64,000 nt of DNA from Flavimobilis soli. Its GTDB lineage: Bacteria; Actinomycetota; Actinomycetes; Actinomycetales; Cellulomonadaceae. Below are positions 8,451 through 16,810 of the stretch, piece by piece. Every line of letters starts with the position of its first letter. Position 1 is the stretch's first letter. The stretch lies in assembly GCF_002564025.1 (NCBI RefSeq), contig NZ_PDJH01000001.1, forward strand, positions 1,488,001 through 1,552,000. The letters are read 5' to 3'. The notes under the pieces were generated by a model, which was not told where the DNA came from, did not search any database, and saw only the letters and a program-made list of their open reading frames with translations. A program made the translations under genes and the position numbers.

Positions 8451-9500
8451 ATGGCTAGCGAAGCGCTCGTCCTGGAGGTGCCCGGGCCCGACGGCGGCCG
8501 CGAGGTCCGGCTGACGAGCCCGAGCCGTGTGCTGTGGCCGGAGCCCGGCCTCACGAAGCTCGACCTCGCGCGGTACGTGATCGACGTCGGCGACGCGTTC
8601 CTCGCCGCGAACGGCGACCGGCCGCTCTCCCTCCAGCGTTTCCCTGGTGGGGTCGACGGCGAGCAGTTCTTCTCGAAGAACCCGCCGAACGGTGCGCCGG
8701 ACTACGTGCGGTCCGTCATGGTCACGTACCCGAGCGGCCGCACGCACCCGCAGCTCGTCGTCGACGAGGTCGCGACCGTCGTGTGGGCGGTGCAGATGAA
8801 CACGGTCGTCTTCCACCCGTGGGCGTCGCGCGCAGGCGACCCGGACAACCCCGATCAGCTGCGGATCGACCTCGACCCGCAGCCCGGCACGGACTTCGCC
8901 GACGCGGTCCGTGCGGCGGTCGAGCTGCGCTCGGTCCTCTCCGAGGCAGGCCTGACGTCGTTCGTGAAGACGTCGGGCAACCGCGGGCTGCACGTGTTCG
9001 CGCCGGTCGAGCCGACCCACGAGTTTCTCGACGTGCGGCACGCGGTGATCGCGGCGTCGCGCGAGCTCGAGCGGCGCATGCCCGACGCCGTCACGACGGC
9101 GTGGTGGAAGGAGGAGCGCGGGGAGCGGATCTTCGTCGACTACAACCAGGCGAACCGGGACCGGACGATGGCGGGCGCGTACAGCCCGCGGCCGCTCCCC
9201 CACGCGCCGGTCTCGTGCCCCCTCGAGTGGGACGAGCTCGACGGCGCGCGCCCCGAGGACTTCACGATCACGACCGTGCCCGAGCGGCTGCGCGACGTCG
9301 GCGACCCGTGGGCGCGCATGGGCGAGGAGCCCGGCACGATCGACGTGCTGCTCGGCTGGTGGGAGCGCGACCTGGGCGAGGGGCTCGGCGAGCTGCCGTT
9401 CCCGCCCGACTTCCCGAAGATGCCCGGCGAGCCGCCTCGTGTGCAGCCGAGCCGCGCCCGCAAGCCCGACGCTGCCCCGCACGCAGGCTCCGGCTCCTGA
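8451..9500 (+). CDS. LigD-type polymerase/primase domain protein (stand-alone)
   Basis: 349 aa. Matches the archaeo-eukaryotic primase-like polymerase domain of LigD used in non-homologous end joining. Visible elements: LTSPSRVLWPEPGLTKLDL at the start, SLQRFPGGVDGEQFFSKN, the catalytic Asp-x-Asp in RIDLDPQPG (about residues 140-148), KTSGNRGLHVFAPV, and FVDYNQANRDRTMAGAYSPR near the end of the domain. No ligase or nuclease domain is fused and no ku or ligD ligase gene is in the window. This resembles the free-standing LigD-like Pol proteins of mycobacteria (PolD1/PolD2 type). It lies between two blocks of the 19-bp repeat. Likely role: ribonucleotide insertion or gap filling at DNA breaks (inferred from family). 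Confidence 0.92.
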   Translation: MASEALVLEVPGPDGGREVRLTSPSRVLWPEPGLTKLDLARYVIDVGDAFLAANGDRPLSLQRFPGGVDGEQFFSKNPPNGAPDYVRSVMVTYPSGRTHPQLVVDEVATVVWAVQMNTVVFHPWASRAGDPDNPDQLRIDLDPQPGTDFADAVRAAVELRSVLSEAGLTSFVKTSGNRGLHVFAPVEPTHEFLDVRHAVIAASRELERRMPDAVTTAWWKEERGERIFVDYNQANRDRTMAGAYSPRPLPHAPVSCPLEWDELDGARPEDFTITTVPERLRDVGDPWARMGEEPGTIDVLLGWWERDLGEGLGELPFPPDFPKMPGEPPRVQPSRARKPDAAPHAGSGS

Positions 9501-9513
9501 GTCCAGCCTCCTC

Positions 9514-9586
9514 CATGCGAGGCAGGCCACCCGCGAGGGAGGGGTCTGCACGCGAGGTAGGGCCCTCCACGCGAGGTAGGGCCCTA
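9514..9586. repeat. second block of the 19-bp repeat (opposite orientation)
   Basis: Two near-identical 19-bp units with core CACGCGAGGTAGGGC occupy 9549-9567 and 9568-9586. One to two degenerate units precede them (from about 9514). The core is the reverse complement of the block at 8245-8320. A further degenerate copy may lie at about 9611-9620. Confidence 0.8.
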
Positions 9587-9670
9587 GGAGCACCTACGTC
9601 GCGTACACGCCCCTACCTCGGCGCGCGTACGGCGCGGGGTGCGCCACGGGGGCGCGCGCGGAACGAGCGC

Positions 9671-11206
9671 TCAGGCCTCTTCGCCCTCGCGGATGTGCCG
9701 GGTGATCCACGGCGTCACGAGGAAGAACATGCCCGCGATCGCGAGGGTGACGACGCCGATCGTGCCGAAGTACGACGCATAGTTGTTCGCGAGGTCGTCG
9801 GTCGCGGAGACGAGCTGCGCGGTGATCGCCTGGCCGGCGGACGGCGCGAGGAACCACAGCGCCATCGCCTGGGAGCGGAAGGCAGCGGGGGCGAGGAGCG
9901 TCGTCGCGGCAAGGCCGACGGGCGAGAGGAACAGCTCGCCGATCGTCTGGATCGCGTACGTGCCGACGAGCACGCCAGAGCCGACCTTCGCGTCGCCCGC
10001 GAGCGCCGTCATCACCGCGAGGAACACGAACGACAGGGCGGCGAGCGCGAGGCCGATGCCGAACTTGTGTGCGGTCGACGGGCCGCGCTCCGCGAGCTTG
10101 CTCCACACTCCTGCGAAGACGGGCGCGAACAGGATGATGATGAGCGGGTTCACCGACTGGAAGAACGCCGGCTCGATCGTCCACCACAGGAACGACAGGT
10201 CGGTCTTGTCCTCGGCGAACGCGGACAACGAGCTCGCGGCCTGCTCGTTGATCATCCAGAACAGCATCGCCGCGATGAACAGCGGGATGTACGCGAGGAC
10301 GCGCTTGCGCTCGGGCGCGGTGACCTTGGGCGAGCGCAGCATGACGATGAAGTACGCGATGGGTGCGGCGAACGCGAGGTAGGAGATCGTGTCGACGACG
10401 CCCTCGGTGCCGAAGGCCGAGCCGTTGCCCCGCCAGCTCGCGACGCCCCATGCGGCGAGCGCCGAGAGGGCGATCAGCCCGAGGATGCCGACGCCGCCGC
10501 GCGCGAGCGCCGGGCGCTCCTCGCGGGTGATCGGGTTGTCGACGTGGTCCCCGGCCCCGTACAGCGCCTTGCGGCCGAGCACGAAGAACACGAGCGCGAA
10601 GGCCATGCCGATCGCGGCGACGAGGAAGCCCGCGTGGTAGCCGCCCCAGCTGCGGGCGGCCCCGACGAGGATCGGGGAGAAGAACGACCCGAGGTTGATG
10701 CCCATGTAGAAGATCGAGAAGCCGCCGTCGCGGCGGGCGTCACCGCGCTCGTACAGGTCGCCGACCATGCTCGACACGTTCGGCTTGAGCAGTCCCGTAC
10801 CCACGGCGACGGAGATGATGCCCGCGAACGCCGTCGGCGCTCCGCCCGGCACGGCCAGCAGGACGTGACCGGTCGCGATGATCAGGCCGCCGTAGAGCGT
10901 CGCCCTGCGCGCACCGATGACGCGGTCGGCGAGCCATCCGCCGACGACGGAGAGCAGGTACACCGAGGCGCCGTAGATCGAGGTGATCGCGACGCCGGTC
11001 GAGCGGTCGATCCCGAGCCCGCCGTTGGCGAGGGTGTCGGTGATGAAGTACAGCAGGATGGCGCGCATCCCGTAGTAGCTGAACCGCTCCCACAGCTCGG
11101 TGCCGAAGAGCGTCATCAGTCCGAGCGGGTGCCCGAAGAATCGGTGGTCCTGCGACCGCGCCGACGGGGTGCTCGGCGTCGACCCGGTGGCGCTCGTCGC
11201 GCTCAT
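9671..11206 (-). CDS. POT-family proton-dependent oligopeptide transporter
   Basis: 511 aa with about 12-14 membrane helices. The signature TELWERFSYYGMRAILLYF (about residues 36-54) contains the ExxERFxYY motif of the peptide/H+ symporter (POT/PTR2) branch of the major facilitator superfamily. A second family signature, FSIFYMGINLGSFFSP, lies in the middle of the first half. It imports di- and tripeptides with protons across the cytoplasmic membrane. Monocistronic by position: convergent or distant neighbours on both sides. Confidence 0.93.
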   Translation of the reverse strand: MSATSATGSTPSTPSARSQDHRFFGHPLGLMTLFGTELWERFSYYGMRAILLYFITDTLANGGLGIDRSTGVAITSIYGASVYLLSVVGGWLADRVIGARRATLYGGLIIATGHVLLAVPGGAPTAFAGIISVAVGTGLLKPNVSSMVGDLYERGDARRDGGFSIFYMGINLGSFFSPILVGAARSWGGYHAGFLVAAIGMAFALVFFVLGRKALYGAGDHVDNPITREERPALARGGVGILGLIALSALAAWGVASWRGNGSAFGTEGVVDTISYLAFAAPIAYFIVMLRSPKVTAPERKRVLAYIPLFIAAMLFWMINEQAASSLSAFAEDKTDLSFLWWTIEPAFFQSVNPLIIILFAPVFAGVWSKLAERGPSTAHKFGIGLALAALSFVFLAVMTALAGDAKVGSGVLVGTYAIQTIGELFLSPVGLAATTLLAPAAFRSQAMALWFLAPSAGQAITAQLVSATDDLANNYASYFGTIGVVTLAIAGMFFLVTPWITRHIREGEEA

Positions 11207-11365
11207 GGGGGTGTCCTTCCGGTGGGGGGTGCGCTCGCCGCGGGTGGTCGGGCGAGAAGCCGCCTCCTATTGTCCCGCCGTCTCACGGAAGCGGCCGCCC
11301 CAAGGGTCCTATCGTCGCGCTTCTCACATGGTGTGCAGCGCCGAGCAGGGCGGACGTGCGAGCCA

Positions 11366-11452
11366 TAAGATCGATGCCTGGTGTGCCGGGAAGCCTGGTC
11401 GGCGTTCTCTCGGAGACCCTCCGTGAGATCTGCGCTGCTTCCCGGAGGTCAC
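11366..11452 (+). promoter_or_regulatory. structured nhaA leader, candidate riboswitch (nhaA-I/Li-I-like)
   Basis: A possible -10 (TAAGAT, 11366-11371) precedes a leader of about 75 nt. GCCG and CGGC (11385-11388 and 11400-11403) can close a small hairpin. A 9-nt segment CCGGGAAGC (11386-11394) is perfectly complementary to GCTTCCCGG (11437-11445), which runs into the GGAGGT ribosome-binding site (11444-11449). This looks like a translational switch. The sequence around CCGGGAAGCCTGGTCGG recalls the nhaA-I motif reported as a lithium/sodium-type riboswitch; that match is from memory and unverified. Confidence 0.5.
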
Positions 11453-12715
11453 ATGACGCACGCCCCAGCACACGCCCCGTCACGCTTTCGCACGTGGATC
11501 TCGCGCGAGACGACGGGCGGCGCGCTCCTCATCGCCGCCGCCGCCGTCGCACTCGGGTGGGCGAACTCCCCGTGGCGCGACTCCTACGACGCCGTCTCGT
11601 CGACCGTCGTAGGCCCTGCCGCGTGGCACCTCGACCTGTCGCTCGCCGCGTGGGCCGCTGACGGCCTCCTGGCGGTCTTCTTCCTCACCGTCGGCCTCGA
11701 GCTCAAGCGTGAGATCGTCGTCGGCGCGCTCCGCGACCCGCGCAGCGCGGCCGTGCCCGTCGTGGCTGCCGTCGGCGGCATGGCTGTCCCCGCGCTCGTC
11801 TACCTCGCGGTGGTCCTCGGTGCGGGGAACGACGCCGCAACCGGCGGCTGGGCCATCCCGACGGCGACCGACATCGCGTTCGCGCTCGCCGTCCTGGCCG
11901 TGTTCGGTCGCGGCCTGCCCGTCGCGATCCGCACGTTCCTGCTGACGCTCGCGGTCGTCGACGACCTGCTTGCGATCATCGTGATCGCGGTCTTCTACAC
12001 GGGCTCCGTGTCGCTCGGGGCGCTCGGTCTCGCGCTCCTGAGCGTCGTCGCGTTCGGCGCGCTCGCCCGGTCTCCGTACGCGCACCCGTGGCTGCTCGCG
12101 CCGCTCGGTGTCGCGGCGTGGGTCCTCATGCACGCCTCGGGCGTGCACGCGACGATTGCGGGTGTGCTGCTGGGCCTGACCGTCCCGGCGCGCGCCATGG
12201 ACGGCGAGCCGGACGACCGTGCCCACCGGTACGAGCACGCGGTGCGCCCGTGGTCGACGGCGCTCGCGCTGCCGATCTTCGCGTTCTTCTCCGCTGGCGT
12301 CACGCTCGGCGGCGGCACCGACGGCGCTGCCGGGGCGTCCGCCGTCTTCCTCGCCGTCACGCTCGGTCTCGTCCTCGGGAAGGTCACGGGCGTCCTCGGA
12401 AGCGTGGCGCTCGTGACGCGGCTGAGCCGCCTGCGCCTGCCTGACGGCGTCGGCATGCGCGACCTCCTGCCGGTCGGCCTGCTCGCGGGGATCGGCTTCA
12501 CCGTGTCCCTGCTCATCACCGAGCTCTCGTTCGACGACGACGCCATGACGGCGGCCGCCAAGGCCGCCGTCATGGCGGGTACGGCGATCTCGGCGGTCGC
12601 GGCGGCGCTGCTCCTCGTGTGGGACTCGCGCCGGGCACGAGGGACCGACATGAACGAGGACGGGATCCCTGACTCCCCCCAGCCCACGATCGCCGAGGCT
12701 GACGACCACGTCTGA
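11453..12715 (+). CDS. nhaA: Na+/H+ antiporter NhaA
   Basis: 420 aa from the ATG at 11453, which sits immediately after GGAGGT; the frame is open further upstream but that part is the leader. Typical NhaA features: an N-terminal TTGGALLIAAAAVALGWANS helix, FFLTVGLELKRE, TATDIAFALAVLAVFG, and the essential Asp pair in LAVVDDLLAIIVIAVFY. It exchanges Na+ (or Li+) for protons across the cytoplasmic membrane for pH and salt homeostasis. The length fits actinobacterial NhaA; the last 35 or so residues are a hydrophilic acidic tail (ADDHV end). Confidence 0.95.
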   Translation: MTHAPAHAPSRFRTWISRETTGGALLIAAAAVALGWANSPWRDSYDAVSSTVVGPAAWHLDLSLAAWAADGLLAVFFLTVGLELKREIVVGALRDPRSAAVPVVAAVGGMAVPALVYLAVVLGAGNDAATGGWAIPTATDIAFALAVLAVFGRGLPVAIRTFLLTLAVVDDLLAIIVIAVFYTGSVSLGALGLALLSVVAFGALARSPYAHPWLLAPLGVAAWVLMHASGVHATIAGVLLGLTVPARAMDGEPDDRAHRYEHAVRPWSTALALPIFAFFSAGVTLGGGTDGAAGASAVFLAVTLGLVLGKVTGVLGSVALVTRLSRLRLPDGVGMRDLLPVGLLAGIGFTVSLLITELSFDDDAMTAAAKAAVMAGTAISAVAAALLLVWDSRRARGTDMNEDGIPDSPQPTIAEADDHV

Positions 12716-12721
12716 GACGTG

Positions 12722-12770
12722 GCGGCCGCCGCGCGGGCGCGCTCCGCAGCTCGTCCCGCGCGGCGGCCGC
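12722..12770. terminator. bidirectional terminator hairpin between convergent genes
   Basis: 16-bp perfect arms (12722-12737 and 12755-12770) around a 17-nt loop, located between the converging ends of nhaA and the OYE-family gene. No clear U-tract. Confidence 0.6.
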
Positions 12771-12775
12771 GTCGG

Positions 12776-13882
12776 TCAGGCAGAGGCGCCGACGAGCGTC
12801 GGGTAGTCGGTGTACCCCTCGGCGGTGGCGCCGTAGAACGTCGCCGGGTCGGGCGTGTTCTCGGGAGCGCCCGTGGACCAGCGGGCGACGAGGTCCGGGT
12901 TGGCGATGAGCGGGCGACCGACGGCGACGGCGTCGGCGTACGCGAGAGCCGCGACGGCGTCCTCCCGCGTCGTCGGGACGGCGAAGCCCGTGTTGCCGAT
13001 GAGCACACCGTCGAACCGGGAGCGCAGTCCCTGGACGAGCTCGCCGCCGACGTCGTGGTGCAGGACGCTCAGGTAGGCGAGGCCGAGCCCGCCGATGCCG
13101 TCGAGGAGCGCGCCGTAGGTGGCGCGGACGTCGTCGGCGTCGGTCTCGAGGGCGCCCTGGATGTTGTGCTCGGGCGAGATGCGGATGCCGGTGCGGCCAG
13201 CGCCGATCGCCTCGGCGACGGCCTGGGTCACCTCGACGACAAAGCGCGCGCGGTTCTCGGGGCTGCCGCCGTACTGGTCGTCGCGGACGTTCGAGGCGGG
13301 CGAGAGGAACTCGTGCAGCAGGTAGCCGTTAGCGGAGTGGATCTCGACGCCGTCGAACCCGGCGCGGATCGCGTTGCGCGCGCCCGCGACCATCGCGGCC
13401 TTGGTCGTCTCGATCTCCTCGAGCGTCAGGGCGTGCGGGACAGGGAACGGCTGCTTGCCCTTGGGGGTGCGGGCCTCGCCGTCGATCGCGACGGCGCTCG
13501 GGCCGACGACGCGGCTCGTGCCGTTGATCTCCGTGTGGCTCACGCGGCCGGAGTGCATGAGCTGCATGAAGATGAGCCCGCCCTCGGCGTGGACGGCGTC
13601 GGTGACCTTGCGCCACGCGGCGACCTGCTCGTCGGTCTCGATGCCGGGCTGGCCGGGGAACGCCTTCGACTCCTGCAGCGGATAGGTGCCCTCGGAGACG
13701 ATCAGGCCGACGCTCGCGCGCTGGCGGTAGTACTCGACGGCGAGCTCGCCGTGGACGCCCCGCTCGTCAGCGCGCGTGCGCGTGAGCGGAGCCATGGTGA
13801 TGCGGTTCGCGAGCGTGAAGTCCCCGATGGTGATCGGGGCGAACAGGTCGGCGGGTGCATCGGTGCGCGCGGAAGTAGTCAT
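12776..13882 (-). CDS. alkene reductase, old yellow enzyme family
   Basis: 368 aa from the ATG at 13882. An in-frame ATG at 13915 would add 11 residues and cannot be excluded; both ribosome-binding sites are weak. An FMN-dependent (beta/alpha)8 barrel enzyme of the OYE/NemA type: LFAPITIGDFTLANRITMAPLTR at the N-terminus, FMQLMHSGRVSH, a substrate-binding HSANGYLLHEFLSP (His-x-x-Asn), NVRDDQYGGSPENRARF, and GRPLIANPDLV near the end. It reduces activated C=C bonds with NAD(P)H and often serves in electrophile detoxification. Convergent with nhaA, with no evident operon partner. Confidence 0.93.
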   Translation of the reverse strand: MTTSARTDAPADLFAPITIGDFTLANRITMAPLTRTRADERGVHGELAVEYYRQRASVGLIVSEGTYPLQESKAFPGQPGIETDEQVAAWRKVTDAVHAEGGLIFMQLMHSGRVSHTEINGTSRVVGPSAVAIDGEARTPKGKQPFPVPHALTLEEIETTKAAMVAGARNAIRAGFDGVEIHSANGYLLHEFLSPASNVRDDQYGGSPENRARFVVEVTQAVAEAIGAGRTGIRISPEHNIQGALETDADDVRATYGALLDGIGGLGLAYLSVLHHDVGGELVQGLRSRFDGVLIGNTGFAVPTTREDAVAALAYADAVAVGRPLIANPDLVARWSTGAPENTPDPATFYGATAEGYTDYPTLVGASA

Positions 13883-13987
13883 GCGCGGCGCAACCCCGTG
13901 GGCACCCCCAGACATTCCGTCCCACGCCCCTGACAGGCCCCTTTGTGGCGAGGGTCACGACGCGCGCTGGCCCCGACCCGCAGCGCA

Positions 13988-14027
13988 GGGCGCGCCCATC
14001 GCCGCCTTGGTGACGATGGGCGCGCCC
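13988..14027 (-). terminator. hairpin terminator downstream of the SPFH/zinc-ribbon operon
   Basis: 14-bp perfect arms (13988-14001 and 14014-14027) with a 12-nt loop, 21 bp beyond the stop of the zinc-ribbon gene. No strong U-run. Confidence 0.6.
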
Positions 14028-14048
14028 CAGCAATGGGCCGGCGGGCGG

Positions 14049-15143
14049 TCAGTTCCGCAGGAAGAGCACGATCAGCGTGATCACGACGGCGAGCGCCGCC
14101 AGGATCGCGAGCGTCACCTTGACCGGCGAGTAGGGGCGCTTGCCGATGACCTCACCGGTGGTCGCGTTGACCATGACCTGCCACTGCTTGCCCGCGTACA
14201 TGTACGTCATGATCCAGACGGGCAGCAGCAGGAGCGTGAACATGACGTTGGCGTAGGCGGTCTGCAGCGAGTGGACCCGCTGCTCGTCGCCGCCGATGTC
14301 CTTCTCGACATCCTTGCGGATCGGGCCGGCCATCTTCTGCTTGGCCTTCTCGAGGCCCGCGGCCGGGTCGACGTCGTAGCTCACCGTCGAGTAGCCCGCG
14401 AGGTATCCGGGCTGGAACGGCACGATGCTCGCGGTGTCCCACGGCGTCAGGTCGTCGAGCTGCTTCTCCGAGAGGGTCGTCGTGCCGACGACGAGGACGT
14501 CGTCGAACCGGCGCTTCGTCGTGCCGCGCGCGCTGTACCAGCGCACCTCGCGGGTGCGCTCCTCGCCTTCGCCCTCCCAGTACTCCTCGCCGCGCTGGCC
14601 GGTGTAGTCGGTCGTGGTGTCGGCGTCGAACGCCCAGTGCGGGACGTACGTGCCGCGCAGCGCCTCCGTGCCGTTGACGTCCTTGAGCGCGTTCGGCGCG
14701 AGCCAGCGCGACTGCACCCACTTGACGACGGCGGCCTGCGCGGCCGAGCTGTCGAGCGCAAACGGCAGGACCCCCGACGGCGCGACCGTGCCCTCGACGG
14801 CGCTCACGGCGACGAGGTGCCCCGCGCAGAACTGGCAGCTGTCGGACAGGTTGGCGCTCTGCATCTGCGCGCCGCAGCCGTCGCAGCGCAGCGTCCGCAG
14901 GACGCTCGCGGCGACGGGGCTCTGGCCTGCGTTCTCGCGTGCCCACGCCTCGTACGCCTGCTCGACGACGTGCCCGGCGTCGGCGATCTCCACCTGGCTC
15001 ATGCAGGTGCACCGCAGGTACGACGTGCCCGGCGCGTAGGCGAGCTGCGAGCCGCAGCTCGTGCAGCGCGTCGCCATGAGCTCGGCGATCGCAGGCTCTG
15101 GCGCAGGGCCCGTCGTCGTCGGGTCCTGGATCGGGTCGCTCAC
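14049..15143 (-). CDS. zinc-ribbon membrane protein (TFIIB-type ribbon)
   Basis: 364 aa. Three Cys-rich clusters near the N-terminus: CTSCGSQLAYAPG then CTC (about residues 27-47), CDGCGAQM (about 92-99) and CQFCAGH (about 107-113), typical of zinc ribbons. The central part is hydrophilic (YVPHWAFDADTTTDYTGQRG, RRFDDVLVVGTTTL). Two hydrophobic helices lie near the C-terminus (about 300-320 and 340-361). It starts 3 bp after the SPFH gene stop, so the pair is co-transcribed. In other bacteria such ribbon proteins accompany SPFH proteins; the role is probably to present or recruit partners at membrane microdomains (inference). Confidence 0.8.
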   Translation of the reverse strand: MSDPIQDPTTTGPAPEPAIAELMATRCTSCGSQLAYAPGTSYLRCTCMSQVEIADAGHVVEQAYEAWARENAGQSPVAASVLRTLRCDGCGAQMQSANLSDSCQFCAGHLVAVSAVEGTVAPSGVLPFALDSSAAQAAVVKWVQSRWLAPNALKDVNGTEALRGTYVPHWAFDADTTTDYTGQRGEEYWEGEGEERTREVRWYSARGTTKRRFDDVLVVGTTTLSEKQLDDLTPWDTASIVPFQPGYLAGYSTVSYDVDPAAGLEKAKQKMAGPIRKDVEKDIGGDEQRVHSLQTAYANVMFTLLLLPVWIMTYMYAGKQWQVMVNATTGEVIGKRPYSPVKVTLAILAALAVVITLIVLFLRN

Positions 15144-15146
15144 GGG

Positions 15147-16256
15147 TCAGGCTCCCGGGAGCGGCGGCGGCGTCGAGCCGAGGAGGTGGGACAGCGCCGG
15201 GACGTCACGGGCGGGCGTCCAGGCGGCCATGCCGTCCTGCCACACGAGGGTCTCGGCGGTGACCTTGCCGGCGAGCTGCGCGGCGGGGACGGGGCCCTGC
15301 TGCGCGCCCGCGGCGTCGGCGTAGTACCAGGGCGTGCCACCGGGCAGCGGCGGCGGAGCCGCGGGCGCGGTGGGCGTGCCGGGCGTCGTCGCGGCGGCGG
15401 CTGCGGCGCCCATCGACGCGGCCATCGCCTGACCCATCGCGAGCCCCATGCCCATGCCCATCCCCTCGCCGGAGCCGCCGGGGTTGTTCGCGGCGTCCTC
15501 GATCGCGTTGGCGGTCTGGAACTTCGTGTACTGGTCGAGGTTGCCGAGCACCGACATCTGGGTGCGCTTGTCGAGCGCCTCCTCGACCTCGGGCGGCAGG
15601 GAGATGTTCTCGATGACGAACTTCGTGATCGCGACGCCGTACTCCGCGAGGGAGGTCGTCAGCTCGCGCGCGAGCGTCGCGCCGAGCGTGTGCTGGCTCG
15701 CCGCGATGTCGAGCGCGGCGATGTTGGCGGCGCCGATGGCCGGGCCGAGGTGGGAGACGACGTTCTGGCGGAAGTACTCGCCGATCTCCTCGGTGCGGAA
15801 GTTCGGGTCGGTTCCGACGAGCTGGCGCAGCAGCGCGGACGGGTCGGTGACCTGGAGCGCGTACGTGCCGAAGCCGCGCAGGCGCACGACGCCGAACTCC
15901 GGGTCGCGCATCATGATGGGGTTCTGCGTGCCCCACTTGAAGTCGGTGAACTGGCGCGTGGAGACGAAGTAGACCTCGGCCTTGAACGGCGAGTTGAAGC
16001 CGTACTTCCAGCCCTTGAGGGTCGAGAGGATCGGGATGTTCTGGGTCTCGAGGGTGTACGTGCCGGGACCGAAGACGTCGGCGAGCTGGCCCTCGTTCTC
16101 GAAGACCGCGACCTGGCCCTCGCGGACGATGAGCTTGGCGCCGTTCTTGATCTCGTTGCCCTGGCGCGGGAAGCGCCACACGATCGTGTCGCGACTGTCA
16201 TCGAGGAACTCGATGATATCGATGAGCTGTCCGCGCAGCTTCTCCATGAACGACAT
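15147..16256 (-). CDS. SPFH/Band 7 protein with C-terminal GYF-2 domain
   Basis: 369 aa from the ATG at 16256 (GGAGA upstream, MSFMEKL start). Residues about 20-240 form the SPFH domain of the virion-core-protein/YdjI type: VWRFPRQGNEIKNGAKLIVREGQ, FGPGTYTLET, then PPEVEEALDKRTQM at its end. A Gly/Met/Ala-rich linker follows. The last 60 residues contain PWYYADAAGAQQGPVPAAQL and TLVWQDGMAAWTPA, the W-Y...G-P...W pattern of a GYF_2 protein-binding domain. No membrane helix is evident, so membrane association would be by oligomerisation. Upstream gene of a two-gene operon with the zinc-ribbon protein. Confidence 0.9.
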   Translation of the reverse strand: MSFMEKLRGQLIDIIEFLDDSRDTIVWRFPRQGNEIKNGAKLIVREGQVAVFENEGQLADVFGPGTYTLETQNIPILSTLKGWKYGFNSPFKAEVYFVSTRQFTDFKWGTQNPIMMRDPEFGVVRLRGFGTYALQVTDPSALLRQLVGTDPNFRTEEIGEYFRQNVVSHLGPAIGAANIAALDIAASQHTLGATLARELTTSLAEYGVAITKFVIENISLPPEVEEALDKRTQMSVLGNLDQYTKFQTANAIEDAANNPGGSGEGMGMGMGLAMGQAMAASMGAAAAAATTPGTPTAPAAPPPLPGGTPWYYADAAGAQQGPVPAAQLAGKVTAETLVWQDGMAAWTPARDVPALSHLLGSTPPPLPGA

Positions 16257-16455
16257 GTGATCTCCGTGTCTCTCCGTGGCGGCGTGCCTGGTCACCGCCG
16301 TGGCGGCCCTGCGCACGCCACAAGAACCGTACCGGGCGCTCGACGGCACGTCACCGAGCGTGGGGCTGAAACGGGCAGTCGCCGTGGGTGAAATGGCAGC
16401 TCCGGGACGGGCGTGGGCCCAGCGACACGGTGACCTGCGCGCGGAGAATGCAGAA

Positions 16456-16482
16456 GCCCGGCCCCACGATGTGGGACCGGGC
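16456..16482 (-). terminator. terminator of the tRNA-Ser gene
   Basis: 12-nt arms (16456-16467 and 16471-16482) with one mismatch and a 3-nt loop, starting 7 bp past the tRNA 3' end. TTCTGCATTC follows on the minus strand. Confidence 0.75.
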
Positions 16483-16488
16483 TCCTGG

Positions 16489-16578
16489 TGGCGGTAGCGG
16501 TGGGATTTGAACCCACGGTGGACTTTCACCCACACACGCTTTCGAGGCGTGCTCCTTAGGCCGCTCGGACACGCTACC
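16489..16578 (-). tRNA. tRNA-Ser (anticodon CGA), CCA encoded
   Basis: 90 nt including an encoded CCA. The acceptor arms GGTAGCG and CGCTACC pair perfectly. The anticodon stem CACGC/GCGTG encloses the loop CTCGAAA with anticodon CGA, reading UCG serine codons. A long variable arm and a GGTTCAAAT T-loop are present, as expected for a class II tRNA. Confidence 0.97.
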
Positions 16579-16810
16579 TCGCCGAGAAGCGTACCTTCCA
16601 AAGGGCCGATCGTCGAAATCGGCGCAGTTCCGGGCCCCTCGCAGGGCTCCGAGCCCGCTCGGGTCGGGACGACGGGTCACCCGGGTCGTTACCCCTCACC
16701 CGGACAAACCGCCCCAAAGAACCCTGCATGGTGGCGGGCCGCCGGTCCTAGCGTGTCCAGGTCGGCACGCTCGGCGGAGCGCACCACGTGCCGCAACGAG
16801 GGGAACGCAC

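Noticed and set aside
8201..8554. Several small frames encoding repeated PYLAW or PTSRG peptides
   Set aside because: They are translations of the 19-bp DNA repeat and lack consistent starts; treated as repeat DNA.
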